Source: Cavia porcellus (taxonomy: Eukaryota > Chordata > Mammalia > Rodentia > Caviidae). From it: a stretch of DNA of 64,000 bases. The notes beneath the pieces were generated by a model. The model was given only the letters and a program-made list of their open reading frames with translations, was not told the DNA's origin and searched no databases. Both the position numbers and the translations under genes were made by a program. The stretch is from contig NW_026947485.1 of assembly GCF_034190915.1 (NCBI RefSeq), forward strand, positions 49,339,519 through 49,403,518. Reading direction: 5' to 3'. Each line of letters opens with the position of its first letter. The stretch's first letter is position 1. Of the stretch, positions 45,670 through 58,346 are shown piece after piece.

Positions 45670-46688
45670 ATGACAAAACAAAAGACCAAAATACAATCTC
45701 AAACCTGCAGCCCATCCCAAGAAACCTTAGGAACTATGTACATAGAAGAAAACATATGCCATACACCTGAAATGCCTGAAATAATAGCAACTGAAATAAA
45801 GAAGCAACTACGGCATGCTTTAAAGGAATTCAAACTAGAAATAATCTCCCAGGTAAATGAAGAAATGATAACAGAAATGAAAGAGGTGCTGAACATATCT
45901 AAAGAAGACATAGTTAAAAATGAGAGGAACTAAACAAAAAGATAGAAACCTTGAATGAACAATATGAAAAACAAACAAAATACATGAAGTAGATGCAAAG
46001 AGATATACAAGAAATCAAAAATTCCATTGAAAGTTGTAAACATCGCCTCAATGAAAGTGAAGATAGAATTTCACACCTCAAAGACAAGATTGCAGCTAGT
46101 GAACAAGAAAGGAAAGATTTTTTAAAAAGAACAAGGAATCAGGAAATAACAATTCAATAGCTGCAAGACGATGCAAAGAAAAACAACATAAGATTGATAG
46201 GGATAAATGAAAAAGGAGACAACATAAAGGATGTCCAGAGGATATTTAGAGAAATAATAGCTGAAAATTTCCCAAACATGAGAATGGAAACTGACATCAG
46301 GATCAGTGAAGGATATAGAATTCAAAATAGCCATAACCAAAATAAAACTACACCCAGACATATAATAATCACCATCCCAGATATCTTATATAAGAATAGA
46401 ATATTAAAAGCTGTTAGAGAAAAAAGACAGGTCTCCTATAAAGGAAAACCAGAATTGAACCAGACTTCTCAGCACAAACAATGCAGGGGGTGAAGTATTT
46501 CAGATCCTAAAGGAAAATGATTTCCAAACTAAACTGATGTACCCTACAAAACAGTCCTTCAAAATGGATGGAGAAATAAGATACTTCCATGACAAAGAAC
46601 AGCTGAAGAACTTCATGACCACGAAATCAACCCTGCAAAGAGTTTAGATACACAAAGGAAAAAACCACTAAGAAAGGCAGACAATTAA
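45670..46688 (+). pseudogene. L1 ORF1, broken
   Basis: It starts MTKQKTKIQSQTCSPSQETL. The first 87 codons are open, then stops occur through the coiled coil. Open again at 46,194-46,493 is the RRM (ENFPNMRMETDIRISEGYRI, TPRHIIITIPD), where a short deletion shifts the frame before the C-terminal domain. The stop TAA is at 46,686. The L1 ORF1p family role is RNA binding in the retrotransposition particle; this copy is dead. Confidence 0.9.
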
Positions 46689-46728
46689 ACAGAACGGAAA
46701 GATAAAGATGCAATAGCAGAAAGATAAC

Positions 46729-49700
46729 ATGTCAACAATAAACCAATATATAACAGTTACAACCATTAATGTAAAAGGTCTCAATTCACCAATTAAAAGA
46801 AACAGAATGGAAGAATGGATCAAGAAACAACATCCAAACATATGTTGTCTACAAGAAACCAAACTAACCCAAAAGAAAACTCATAGACTGAAAGTCAAAG
46901 AATGGAAAACAATACTTCATGCAATAGGAACCCCCCCCAAAAGGCAGGGATAGCTATTCTTTTTGTAGACAATGAGAACTTCAAATCAAAAATGATCAGA
47001 AGAGATAAAGAAGGTCATTACATACTGGTTAGGGGAAAACATCAAGAAGAAGAAATAACAATCTTAAATATATATGCATCAAATTCCAGAACACCAGTTA
47101 TATAAAGCAAGTATTAATAGAAGTGAAATACCAAATTAGCAATAACACAATTATAACAGGAGACCTTAACACATCATTGACACCAAGGAACAGATCAACA
47201 AGACAGAAAATCAGTAAAGAAATAACAGAACTGAATCACACCTGTGAACAAATGGACTTGATAGACATATTCAGAGTGTTCCATCCGACAACATCGGAAT
47301 ATACATTCTTCTCAGCAGTACATGGGAAATTCTCTAAAATAGACCATATACTAGCCCACAGAACATATTTAAATACATGCAAAAGAGTTGAAATTATCCC
47401 ATGCATGTCACTGGATCACAGCACCACAAAACTAAAAATTAATGATAAAAGATATTGCAAAACTCCCACAAACATATGGAAACAGAATTTCAAACTCTTA
47501 GGTAATCAGTAGATCACAGGAGAAATTAAAGAAAAAACTAAACAATACCTATAAGCAAACTAAAATACAAATACAACTTACTGGAATCTGTGGGATGCAA
47601 TAAAAGCTGTCCTCAGAGGAAAATTTCTTGCACTGAGTTCCCACATCAGGAAAACAGAATGAATACAAATAAATAACCTGATGCAACACCTCAAACATCT
47701 AGAAAAAGAAGAGCAAGTCAAGCCCAAAGCCAAAAGAAGAGAGGAAATTATAAAAATCAGAGCAGAAATTAATGCAATAGAGACTAAGAAAACAAGCCAA
47801 TAAATCAAAGAATTGGTTCTTTGAAAGAATAAATAAAATTGATATGCCCCTAGCCAATCTCATTAAAAAAGGGAAGAAACAGCTCAAATTCATGCAATAA
47901 GGAATGAAAAAGATGAAATCACTACAGACTTTTGAAATACAGAAGATCATCAACACCTATTTTGAAAACCTCTACTCTCATAGGTTTGATAACAGAGAAG
48001 AAATAGACAGATTTCTAGAGGCATACGAAGTACCAAAGCTAGGTCAAGAAGATGTAAAACTGCTGAATAACCCAACTTCTATTAATGAAATTGACAATGT
48101 AGTTAACACCTTAGCTACAAAGAAGAGCCCAGGCCCAGAAAGATTCACTGTGGAATTCTACAAGAAACACAAAGATGACTTAATGCCGACACTCCTCCAA
48201 CTCTTCAATGAAATTGAAAGGGAAGCAATTCTTCCTAAGTCATTCTTGGAAGCAAATATTACTCTAGTACCAAAACTTATTAAAGACCCAACTAAAAAAG
48301 AGAACTATAGGCCAATCTCCTGAATGAACACAGATGCAAAAATCCTCAATAAAATATTGGCAAATAGGATGCAGCAACCCATCAAGAAGAGTACACACTA
48401 TGACCAAGTGGGATTCATCCCAGGGATGCAGGCATGGTTCAACATACATAAATCAATAAATGTAATCCACCACATCACTAAAGCCAAAAGTAAGCATCAC
48501 ATGATCATTTCTATAGATGCAGAAAAAGCTTTTGATAAGGTCCAGCAATCATTTATGATAAGAACCTTACAGAAAATTGGAATAGATGGTCTTTACAACA
48601 ATATAATAAAGGCAATTTGTGACAAACCAACAGCCAGCATCATACTAAATGGCCAAAAAGTGAAGGCCTTTATCTTAAAATCAGGCACAAGACAAGTATG
48701 TCCTTTATCACTGCTCCTATTTAATATAGTATTTGAAATAATAGCCAGGGCAATTAGTCAAGAGAGAGAAATAAAAGGAGTAAAGATAGGAAAAGAAGTT
48801 AAATTATCATTATTTGTGGATGACATAATACTCTACATAAAAGACCTGCAAAACTCCATTGAAAGACTCCTAGATATAATAAATAAATTCAGCAATGTAG
48901 CTGGATACAAAATAAATACTCAAGAATCAATGGCATTTCTATGCACTAACAACAAAATCACAGAGAGAAAAATAAGAGAAGCCACACCCTTCACACTAGT
49001 GTCCAAAAAAATGAAATATTTAGGAATTATTCTCATGAAAGAAGTGAAAGATCTATATAGGGAAAATTATAATATACTAAAAAAAGAAATTGAAGAGGAT
49101 CTCAGAAAATGGAAAGACATCCCTTGCTCATGGATAGGAAGAATAAATATTGTGAGAAAGGCCATTCTACCAAAACTGTTTTACAGATTCAATGCAATCT
49201 CAATAAAAATATGATCAACATACCTTATAGATCTAGAGAAACCACTCCTAAAATTCATCGGGAACCAGGAAAGACCTAGAATAGCAAAGACAGTTCTAAG
49301 CATCAAAGGCAAGGCAGGAGGCATCACAATTCCTGACTTGAAGTTACATTACAAAGCAACTGTAGTAAAATGAACATGGTACTGGAATAAAAGCAGAGCC
49401 AAAGATCAATGAATAGATTAGAAGATACAAACACACTCAACCACCTTATCTTTGATAAAGGGGTCAAACATGTTCACTGGAAGAATGACAGTCTCTTTAA
49501 TAAATGGTGCTGGAAAAACTAGCTCACAATATGTCAAAAACTAAGACTAGACCCATGCCTATTACCATGTACCAAATTAAAATCTAGGATCAAAAATCTG
49601 AATATTAAAACAGAAACACTAAATCTGTTGGAAGACAAATTGGGTAAAAACCTTGAAGATATAGGGGTAGGTAGAGAATTTATGAACAGGAATCAAACCG

Positions 49701-50493
49701 CACGGGAACTACTTTTCAGAATCAACAACTGGAATCATGTCTTACTAAAAAGTTTCTCCATGTCAAAAGAAATCTCTAGAACAGTGAAAAGAAAATGTAC
49801 AAACTGGGAAACAATCTTAGTGAACTGTTCCTCAGACAAAGGACTTCTGTCTAAAACATACAGAGAATTTAAAAAATCAGACCCCCCAAATGTAAGGAAC
49901 CAATCAAAAAATTGGCATCTGAGATGAATACACAATTCTCAGATGAAGAAATAGATATGGCAAATAAATACATGAAAAAATGTTCATCATCATTACTCAT
50001 TAGAGAAATGCAAATTAAGACCACACTGAGATTCCATCGCACTGCAGAAAGAATGGCCAAGATCAAGAAAACTACACAACAACAAATGCCGGAGAGGCTG
50101 TGGAGTAAAAGGTACTCTCCTGCACTTGCAACCATTGTGGAGGTCATTCTGGAGATTTCTCAGAAAGCTGGGATTGGAAGTCCCATTTGACCCAGCTATT
50201 CCACTGCTAGGCATATTCCCAGAAAAACTGAAAACGTCACACCACAGTGAGAGTTTATAGCAGCACAATTTGTAATAGCCAGATCTTGGAAACAACCTAA
50301 GTATCCATCAACTGAAGAATGGATAAAAAAGCTGTGGTATTTTATACATTGCAGTACTACTCAGCTATAAAGAATGATCACATTGAGATATTTATAAATC
50401 AATGGACGCAGCTTGAGACCATACTCATAAGCAAAATAAATCAAACTCACATGTATAAATACCGAATAATTTCCCTAGGATAAGAAATGGTAA
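46729..50493 (+). pseudogene. L1 ORF2 (endonuclease-reverse transcriptase), broken
   Basis: The start MSTINQYITVTTINVKGLNS lies 40 bases after ORF1. The endonuclease part shows CCLQET, ILNIYASN, and 47,123-47,512 has GDLN and SDH-region remnants (here SLDHST). The RT domain is open for 296 codons at 48,324-49,214, with [19 protein letters not shown] and a palm box reading FVDD instead of the usual FADD; both aspartates are kept. The C-terminal domain is at 49,628-49,927. The stop is near 50,491. Stops and frameshifts in the endonuclease and elsewhere exclude a full product. Confidence 0.93.
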
Positions 50494-50780
50494 GAATACA
50501 TAAAATATGTGATAATCATGATTCCCCATTACATTTCTTTGAAGCCTTATAATGTTTTCATTCATTAAGTGGAATGGCTTTATTCTGGGTTGTTTGACTT
50601 TATTGTCTGTGATGGTATGAACAGCTATTTTGAAGAAAACAAGACATTATAATAGCTAGTGATGAATTAATACCATCTTGTTTTGAAGTCCCCCGAACCT
50701 TTTTCTTCTGTCTCTACCAGTTTTATCATGTTGTATCTTATTGGATTTTATTATATGTGATAGTATAAACAAAAATTCAT

Positions 50781-51845
50781 GTTTGCAATTCATGTGGTTT
50801 ACAATCTTCTGGGGAGTGGTTACAGATACATATTGTTTCTTTTTTCCTTCCCTGCCCCTACTGGGTACCTCGTCCCATTTTTTCACACTTATCAACATTA
50901 TTTGTCCTAGTACATGTTATGGCATACAGAGTTTACACTAATTGGGGTTATCAGGTTCATGTACATGCCACATCTTTATTCTTAGTCCCTCTTTTCTTCC
51001 TCTCCAATCCTCATCCTATTCACCTGGATCACTTCCTCACTTCAAAGATCTATCCCCTTGTCCCTTTCTCTCAATCCTATATTATTTTGTTTGTATCATG
51101 TGTCGTTCAGATGAGATACCATATGCATTTAAGCTTGTGTACATGGCTCATTTCACTCAATATTATATTTTCCAGATGCATCAATTTTCCTGCAAATGTT
51201 TCAAATTTTCCATTCTTTATAGCTGAGTAGTATTCTATTATATAGATAGAGAAGATAGATACACATTTTGTTTATCTATTCATCTGTTGATGAGTACACA
51301 GGCTGCTTCCAGGATTTAGCTGTTACAAATTGTGCTGCTATAAGCATTGGTAAGCAAGTATTACTGTAATATGATGACTAAGGCTCTTTGGGGGAAGATA
51401 CCTAGCAGGGATGACTGTGTCATACAAAATTTCTCATTTCAGTTCTTTGAGAAATCTCCATACTGATTTCCATAATATTTAAACTAGTTTTCATTCTTAT
51501 CAACAATGAAAGAGCTTTTTCACTGCAGCTACCCCAGCATTTGTTATTGTTTGACTTTTTTAATGATTATCATTCTTTCTGGAGGAAGATAGATACTTAT
51601 GGTTTTTTTAATTTGCATTTCTTTAATAGCCAGAGACACCAAACTTTTTTCATATACTTGTCGATCATATGTATTTCTTCCTCGGTGTTTGCTCATTTCT
51701 CTTGCACATTTCTTGACTGGTCTTTCATTTTAGGAGGTTTGATTTGTTTTTTTGAGTTCTGTGTACATTCTAGAAAATAATCTTCTGTCTCAAGAGTAAC
51801 TGGCAAAAATTATTTTCCTATTCTCTTCACCCTGCTGATTGATTC
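50781..51845 (-). mobile_element. L1 3' fragment, antisense, different subfamily
   Basis: On the minus strand it contains ORF2 C-terminal sequence and a 3'UTR. Plus-strand markers are a run near 51,270-51,345 (tatctattcatctgttgatg) and TTTAATTTGCATTTCTTTAA near 51,608. Its 3' end meets the L1 at 50,780 tail to tail. The frames are decayed. Confidence 0.82.
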
Positions 51846-52176
51846 TTTTCTCTTATTTTCTAACTCTGCCAAATAAATGAGACTATTCCTCTCACTAACA
51901 TATTCTGAAATACTTTTCTTTAACAATACAAGAATCTGCTCAGGACAAGTTGGGGTTCCCATTTCCCCTTCATAGACTATCTTCTCATTCTGCATCCAGT
52001 GGCACATTTACTCTTACTAAGCAATAAAACTTAGTTTAGGAAAGAAAATTAACAAATGATGCTAAAGAGTAGAAGCCATGTGTTTAAGTATGTTACGTTA
52101 ATGTCAGTTATGTTATGTTACGTTATGTTATGTTATGTTAGCAATATCTATTCAAGAAAAAACCACAATAGATCTT
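51846..52176. other. Non-coding, with (TATGT)n tract
   Basis: A (TTATG)n-type tract lies at about 52,097-52,141. Nothing else is recognised. Confidence 0.6.
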
Positions 52177-52274
52177 TGTTTTGTTTTATTTTGTTTTGTT
52201 GGTACTGGGAATCAAACTCATGACCTCATGCTTGCCAGACAGGCACTTAGGCCACTGAGCTGAATCCCTGGCCC
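52177..52274 (-). mobile_element. ID-type SINE, antisense
   Basis: GGTACTGGGAATCAAACTCA and CACTGAGCTGAATCCCTGGC are the reversed B box and 5' end. The tail is TTTTG-rich on the plus strand. Confidence 0.9.
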
Positions 52275-52950
52275 TATTAAAGCAATAAAAATCAGAAGTA
52301 CAGAAACCCTAATCTCCATTGCAAAAGGGCAAAAATGCAGAAAAGGGGACGAGAGAGTAGACTGTAACTTCAAAAGGCCATCTGCACTTTTATTAAAGGC
52401 TGTTGGTTCCTAATAGTACAGTAATTGCTAAAGATAATTGCTTAGAAGTTAATTCTCTTCCCTCTCATTTCTTTGGAAAAATACATAATTCTCTTAGAAT
52501 TATCAAAATTATAAAATATGGAAATAACAGAAAATAAAACCTCATGATAAACATGCTTCCATTTAGTCTTAAATTAATTTCTGAGCAACCTACAAAAAGA
52601 ATTTTATGTTATGAAAGCTATTTGGGAAAGATCAAAGAAAATTTTGAGATAGCCTTCCCTTCACCCAATTATAAGTTCACATCTTATAGATGTAAATAAT
52701 TTCAAATATACAAGTACTATTTTTGACTTATCCATACATTATTGAACAGATGTTGCCTTCAGCTTCATACACCCAACACCTCAAGTGATGGAGAAATTTT
52801 CAAATTTATAGGATCATTTGGAGATGTCTTTTAAAAAGTGAAAAATCCTTTTGTAGTATGGTTATTTCACTAGTAACTTATCTCTTTATTTTGTTTTATT
52901 TATTTCATATATATATATATTTGTTTGTTTAAAGCAAAGTAAAACAAGAA
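52275..52950. other. AT-rich non-coding sequence
   Basis: Nothing recognised beyond a short TA run at 52,907-52,920. Confidence 0.55.
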
Positions 52951-53041
52951 GGGCTGGGGGTATAGCTTAGTGGCATCAGCACTTGCCTGACAAGTGCAAG
53001 GTTCTGAGTTCAATTCCAGTGTCCCCTCACCCCAAAAAAAG
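52951..53041 (+). mobile_element. ID-type SINE
   Basis: It starts gggctgggggtatagcttag with B box GAGTTCAATTCC and a short A tail after a CCCCTCACCCC run. It is somewhat diverged. Confidence 0.88.
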
Positions 53042-55159
53042 GTGCTCAAGTACAATTAAAAAAAACTTTATTTAATTGTGGCTTATACATTTAACAGAAT
53101 ATGAATTCTTTAGTATTTGAAGTTAAAACTTTAAAAATAAACGTCTGAACATGATTATTAACCCCTAGCACCTATACTTTTCACATGGAACAATGACAAA
53201 AAAGGATTACTCAGATGTATGTAAAAGCAGAAAGGGAAGAAAAAATAAACTAGAAAAATGCCAATGTGTAGTTTTCAATTGTCCTTAATATCAGATTGTA
53301 AAGAATATATGTTTAAGTTTATGAGCTATATTTAATTTCTATATACTGTATCTTGTTTTCTTATTAACTGCAAAAAATCATAAATATATGTTCAAATATG
53401 AAAAATGTTTTGTCTTCAAGGTTGTTTATATTTTATTTAATGGCTCTGTTATTGATGCCAGGATAACTGCCCTGGTGTATTTTAATTTCCATGCCACTAA
53501 GAATTCAAATGTTGATTCAGCTCACCTGTTGCTCACATATTGACTGATCCCTATAAATGGAGGAAATCAAGAATCTCCAGGCCCAGTAGTTGTATGTAGT
53601 TCCTATAATTGATGTACTTATTCTAAGCTGTGAAGCTTGAGGTTCATTCCCTGTCCCTTAAGATAAACCACTACATAACCGTCAAAGATATATAATGCCA
53701 CTTAAAAATGAAAACCATTAAGAGTCCATAAATATCTTGATACTATGGGTCTACAGGTTGCTGAAGAAAACTTATTAAGCTTGTTGATTCAATAGTAAGA
53801 ACACTTATAAAGACTGTCTTGGAACTAGAGACATACAAGTTTATTTTCCTTGGTTTGCCATTTATATTTAGAGTCAATATTAGGAAAGAGTAAAAACAAG
53901 TATGTAAAAATCAAATCTGTTAAAAAGGGAAATGTATGCCAATCACAGAACATACGATGGAGTCTAAAGAGATAGTCCCTAGAAAGCAGCTGGCTCAATG
54001 GTTTTCAGTCTCTGCTCCCTAGAAATCTCATGTTTTGAGATGTTTCAAAATTCTATACAAGGGAATATCTAGGATCTACAAATTTTGGGCTCCTGTGTAA
54101 AGTTCTAATGTTAATAATAACAACATGAATCTACCAATCTGGCCTACCTAGCGGGTTTTAAAGGTAGTAAAACAGAATCTAAGAGTCTAGGTAATTTGGT
54201 CAATATCATGTCATATGGGCTTATCTTAAACACATCTCTCTTTGTCTAAAAGAAATTTTATCATTTTTTTCTAATTTCCAACTTCAGCAAATAAAAATGT
54301 AATATATCTACCTGTAGAAATTATTTCAAAATGTTAATGTAAAATATTATTCTAAAGTTACATGCATTTTAGATTTAAATTCAATGTAAAAAATAAGCAT
54401 GCTTCTAAGAAACTTCTGAATATATATTTTGACCTTTAAAAGATTCTGATACATAGAAAAATATAGTTTCAAAGATCAAGAATACAAATTAGAGTAGGGT
54501 CAATTAAAAATTAAAGTTTCTACAATAGACTAATTCTAATGTGGGAAAAAGATCCTATAAGAAATAAGTGCTAAGAATCTATTGTTTAATATAAGTATTT
54601 TATACCAAGAATTCAAATTTCATAATGCCATAACTGAGTTCCTGTAGGATTTCAGTTCATTCTCAGGCTAGAGCTTACTTTGGGCTACCTACAGACAAAA
54701 TACAAGTGAACTTAAGTGTTAAAATGCTTTTTAAAATATTTATCATTTAGCAATATTATTGTAAAGGGAAAATTTGATTACTTTTAGCATAACTAATTTT
54801 CTAATTCAAAGCTATAATTATCCATGAGTATATGAATAAAATAGAAAAAGATGGATTTAACATTTTTATCAACATTCATTTATAAAGGAAATAATATTTC
54901 TTATTTGTTATGGCCCTCTACAAAATCATTGTTAAATATGATGAATGTCAGAATTATAGTCTTCAATGAAATGGAAAAAGTCTTTAAAGGAAGAAAAATT
55001 GTGTCACTTTTCATAATCTCATTCTCCTTCTCATCCCAAATTTCAGTTTGAAAAAATTTTTCTCTACATAACATGCATTTCTGTTATGTGAATTATCTAA
55101 AATGAATAACCACTTTAAATGTTTTCTAAAATATAAGCTTTTTAAAAATAAAATAATGC
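53042..55159. other. AT-rich non-coding sequence, nothing recognised
   Basis: No gene or repeat could be supported in these 2.1 kb. A 66-codon frame at 54,851-55,051 has no domain. Confidence 0.55.
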
Positions 55160-55247
55160 CATGTAGTTCAGGCTGGCCTTGAATTCACAGTGATCCCTTT
55201 CCTCAGTCTCCAGAGTGCTGAGATTACAGTCAAGTGCCACAACACTT
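55160..55247 (-). mobile_element. B1-like (7SL-derived) SINE fragment, antisense
   Basis: GTAGTTCAGGCTGGCCTTGA, then GAGTGCTGAGATTACAGTCA and GTGCCACAACA on the plus strand follow the reversed B1 consensus. The 3' tail region is missing. Confidence 0.85.
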
Positions 55248-55309
55248 GCCTCTCACTCTTTTATATACTGGGAGAAGAAAAGAGAGTCCAACATCTTTAC
55301 ATCCTAGAT

Positions 55310-55870
55310 TCAAAATCTTCATCAAAATACTAGAAAAACAAATCTGGTAACATTAAAAAATCACATTCTATACCCATGATATTTATATAAGGATAGTTCA
55401 TCACATATCCATATGCAAATAGATAAATACATACATATTAATCAACATGATACACATAAATTAATCAACATGATAACCCACATTACAAAATGAAGGATAA
55501 AAATCACTATTGTCTAAACAGATACAAAAGAAACTTGTTGAGAATATTCAACATGCTTTCTCAAAAAACTAGGAATAGAAGAAAATTATCTACCACAATA
55601 AACAGTATATATTAAAGACCATAGTTAACATTCTACTCAAAAGTAGTCTAAGTTTGAAAGAAAAACTGCCAGTCTAAATGACAAAAACTCTCCTCTTAAA
55701 AAAAAAAATCGGAGAGCTTTTCCTTCTGAGATCAAGATTTAGGCAAAGATATCATTTACATTTAACATAATACTGGAAATCCTAGCTAGAGGAAATACCA
55801 AAGAAAAGAAAAAAGGTATTAAATCAGAAATAAAGAACTCTATTTCCAAGTGACATAATCTCACACTGTA
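55310..55870 (+). mobile_element. Old L1 ORF2 RT fragment
   Basis: The order of decayed L1 RT text is visible, for example ATTCAACATGCTTTCTCA (near 55,545) and TAACATTCTACTCAA (55,626). It is heavily diverged with no frame. Confidence 0.65.
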
Positions 55871-56425
55871 CTTAACAAAGAGTGTACAGTTTTGGTTAAG
55901 CAGGACGAACCATCTCTAGAATCTATTGAACATTTAACTCATAAGTAACGATAATGTATCACGTATTAAGAGTGTTCATCTTATATCGTGTTTTTACCAA
56001 AACAAAATTCTACAGCCCTACATAAAATTTATAAACTTTTGTGTGTGCAGGGCAGATGAAATTTTGATTCAACAAGTAGTTCAAATGCTTATTTTGAAGT
56101 AGCCACTATGCTCTCAAATACACCAAGCCAAATCCTGTGAACTGTACTTAATATAGCACTGATTTGGTATGCAGTTGCAAAGAAGTCCCTCTATTTGTCA
56201 GTCCAAGTTCAACAACACCTCCAAGCATAGAGATTCTGTTTCTTGCAAACTGGAATGAAATATGGTCACAGCTTACTGAGACAATTTAGCTTTATGTACT
56301 GCATTTAAGACCCCTTCTGGCTACTAGGGCACTTTGTGGCTAAGTTTGATGGTAATGAATATGGTTACTGAATAGTCTGCCAATCTCATTCACCATTTAT
56401 CCCAGAAAAAACACATTGCAAGTGA
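55871..56425. other. Non-coding sequence, nothing recognised
   Basis: No gene or repeat is supported. Confidence 0.5.
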
Positions 56426-56445
56426 TATGTGTGTGTGTGTGTGCA

Positions 56446-56484
<39 letters not shown>
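56426..56484 (+). repeat. (TG)n microsatellite
   Basis: TG repeats with one GCATGCG interruption. Confidence 0.96.
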
Positions 56485-56487
<3 letters not shown>

Positions 56488-56488
56488 G

Positions 56489-57645
56489 CTAGCAGCTCCC
56501 ATGGCTTCTCTTTCTGGGCCTGTTTTGTTTCTTTCTTTCAGGTTTCCTTAGATGGTCCATGTTTCTGGCTTCTTCAAACTTCTGGGGTTTCCACTGCACC
56601 TCTAGCTTCACCCTAACAGCTTCGCACACTGCTTTCTTAAGGACATACTGCCTGGGCTCCCAGACTTTCTCCTGAACTCTGGATAAAAGCCATTTAAACT
56701 CCAGAACTCTTGAATTCTGCATGTACCTAAAGTCAGCACCATGTGGATGATGTCAAGGTCTGCTGCCAGCTGGAGTAATAGGCAGGTTTTCTTTTCTCTT
56801 TGCCGGAGGGGTCAAGTGCCTGGATCACTGAGCACTCTGAGCCTGGTTCGGAGGAAAAAATTCTCTCTGCTGCCACCATTCTGGAACCTGATGCCACTGA
56901 TGCTCTTTTGGAACCTGATCTGGCTGCCACTGCAATTCTAGAAGTTAGTATGGCTGCTGGCATTTTGAAATATGGTGCTCTATGGCTTTGTTCTCAAAGC
57001 AAAGTCTTTAACTTTTGTCGTTTTGAAGATGCAAAGGGCAATTTGTGACTTCTTGTGGTGTCTTAAAATCATCTTTTCTATTTTCCAGTTGCTTCTTAGC
57101 ATTGGGGACCTCCTCAGTTCTATCTTTACAGTACATAGCTTTACTGGAGTTTCCTTTCTGGCCAAACACATTTTAAATCATTTTGCTGGGCTCTGTATCC
57201 TTGGTTCACAATATAAACCTCATTAAAAGCCCCCAACAATAGCCCTGCCACCACCTTAATGTTCAACTTACTTGAAATTTTTTTCTGCCAGATTAGTCCA
57301 CTGACCTTAATCTCAGTCTCATGCAAAATCTCTGGACATGAGAACAAAATGCAAATTTTCTGTCAAACCATAACAAACATCCTCTGAAATCCAACAAGAA
57401 ATGCAGTCCTTCTTCCAGCAGAAACATTCTGAACCTGGTCTTTACCAACAAGATTTCTATCAACCTTTAAGTCTTCTGAGCATTGACCACAATCTCCCAT
57501 ACTGAACAGCCCAAGGCATTGCAGAACTACTCTTTCAGGTGACATTTCCAAACCTTTCCACTCTTCCCACAAGTCATTTCCATAAGCTCTTGAATCACGT
57601 GGTCAAACATAGTCATAGCAATGACCCCACTTATCTGTATCAAAT
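56489..57645 (-). mobile_element. MaLR-type internal region, antisense, degenerate
   Basis: It lies directly beyond the 3' end of the antisense LTR at 57,646 and aligns with 1-1,101. Minus-strand open pieces (for example 77 codons at 56,722-56,489) may be remnants of the short gag-like ORF of MaLR elements, but no domain can be confirmed by eye. The element is non-functional. Confidence 0.55.
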
Positions 57646-57812
57646 TCTATGTTGGTTACTTTTTTCTCATTGCTGAGATAAAATACCCAACACTCAAAAT
57701 TAAGGAAGGCAAGGTTTATTTGGCTTACAGTTTATGAAAGTTTCGGTTCATAATCAGCTGGCTCTAAGGCAGAGTGGCACACAGTAGAGGGGAATGGTGC
57801 ATGGCAGTGCTA
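57646..57812 (-). mobile_element. MaLR-like LTR, antisense, 5'-truncated
   Basis: GGTTACTTTTTTCTCATTGC, then AAAATACCCAACACTCAAAA and GGTTTATTTGGCTTACAGTT form the reversed MaLR LTR 3' end. Beyond about 57,812 the match stops. Confidence 0.75.
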
Positions 57813-57824
57813 AACAGCTCATTG

Positions 57825-57932
57825 ACAACTTACTCAGGCCCCCTCCTGTCTCTCAGGATCTATATTTTTCAATAAATATTTTCTATTCTTAACCTCTGTT
57901 GTTTTTTAGAATTCATTCTTCTATTTGGGGGG
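57825..57932 (+). mobile_element. 3' end of the unclassified LTR (38.7-kb family)
   Basis: TCAATAAATATTTTCTATTC then TTAACCTCTGTTGTTTTTTA match the final ~110 bp of the LTR at 39,300-39,400. Confidence 0.65.
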
Positions 57933-57944
57933 ATAAAGAATAAG

Positions 57945-58346
57945 TGGCCTTTATACACAACGCAGTACTACTCTTCGATGAAGACAAATCTGAGTCATTC
58001 CTAGGAAAATGGAAACCATAAATGGAAAACATAACACCTGGAAACCATAACTCTAAGTGAAGTAAATCAGACACACAAGCTTAAATATCAGTTTCTCTTA
58101 TATGAGAGACCCAAAGTATAAATATGAAGCAAAATAAAAGATAACAGGAATCAAGGAGATAGATCTTTATCAAAGGTGACTGGGATCAAGGGATGGGTGG
58201 AGGACGAAGGGAAAGGAAAGGAGATGATAAATGAAATTATAATGTATTATGTACATGTACCAATGCCCCACAAGGAATATACAGTATGTACTACAAATAT
58301 GTGCTAATAAAGAAAATGATCTGCAAAAATAAATAAAATTAAAAAG
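57945..58346 (+). mobile_element. L1 3' end fragment
   Basis: C-terminal ORF2 and 3'UTR text (AGTGAAGTAAATCAGACACA at 58,056) leads to a purine-rich stretch and an A-rich tail, the same subfamily type as the copy ending near 29,500. Confidence 0.75.

Larger units (their letters stand above)
45117..50780 (+). mobile_element. Nearly full-length L1, 3' end missing
   Basis: The order is monomeric 5'UTR (45,117-45,669), ORF1 (45,670-46,688), ORF2 (46,729-50,493) and the start of the 3'UTR (to about 50,780). It matches the L1 at 30.7 kb along ORF1, ORF2 and 3'UTR, but its 5'UTR monomers are of another type. At 50,780 the 3'UTR stops where the other copies continue, and an antisense L1 of another subfamily begins. 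No poly-A and no TSD were found. Confidence 0.92.
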
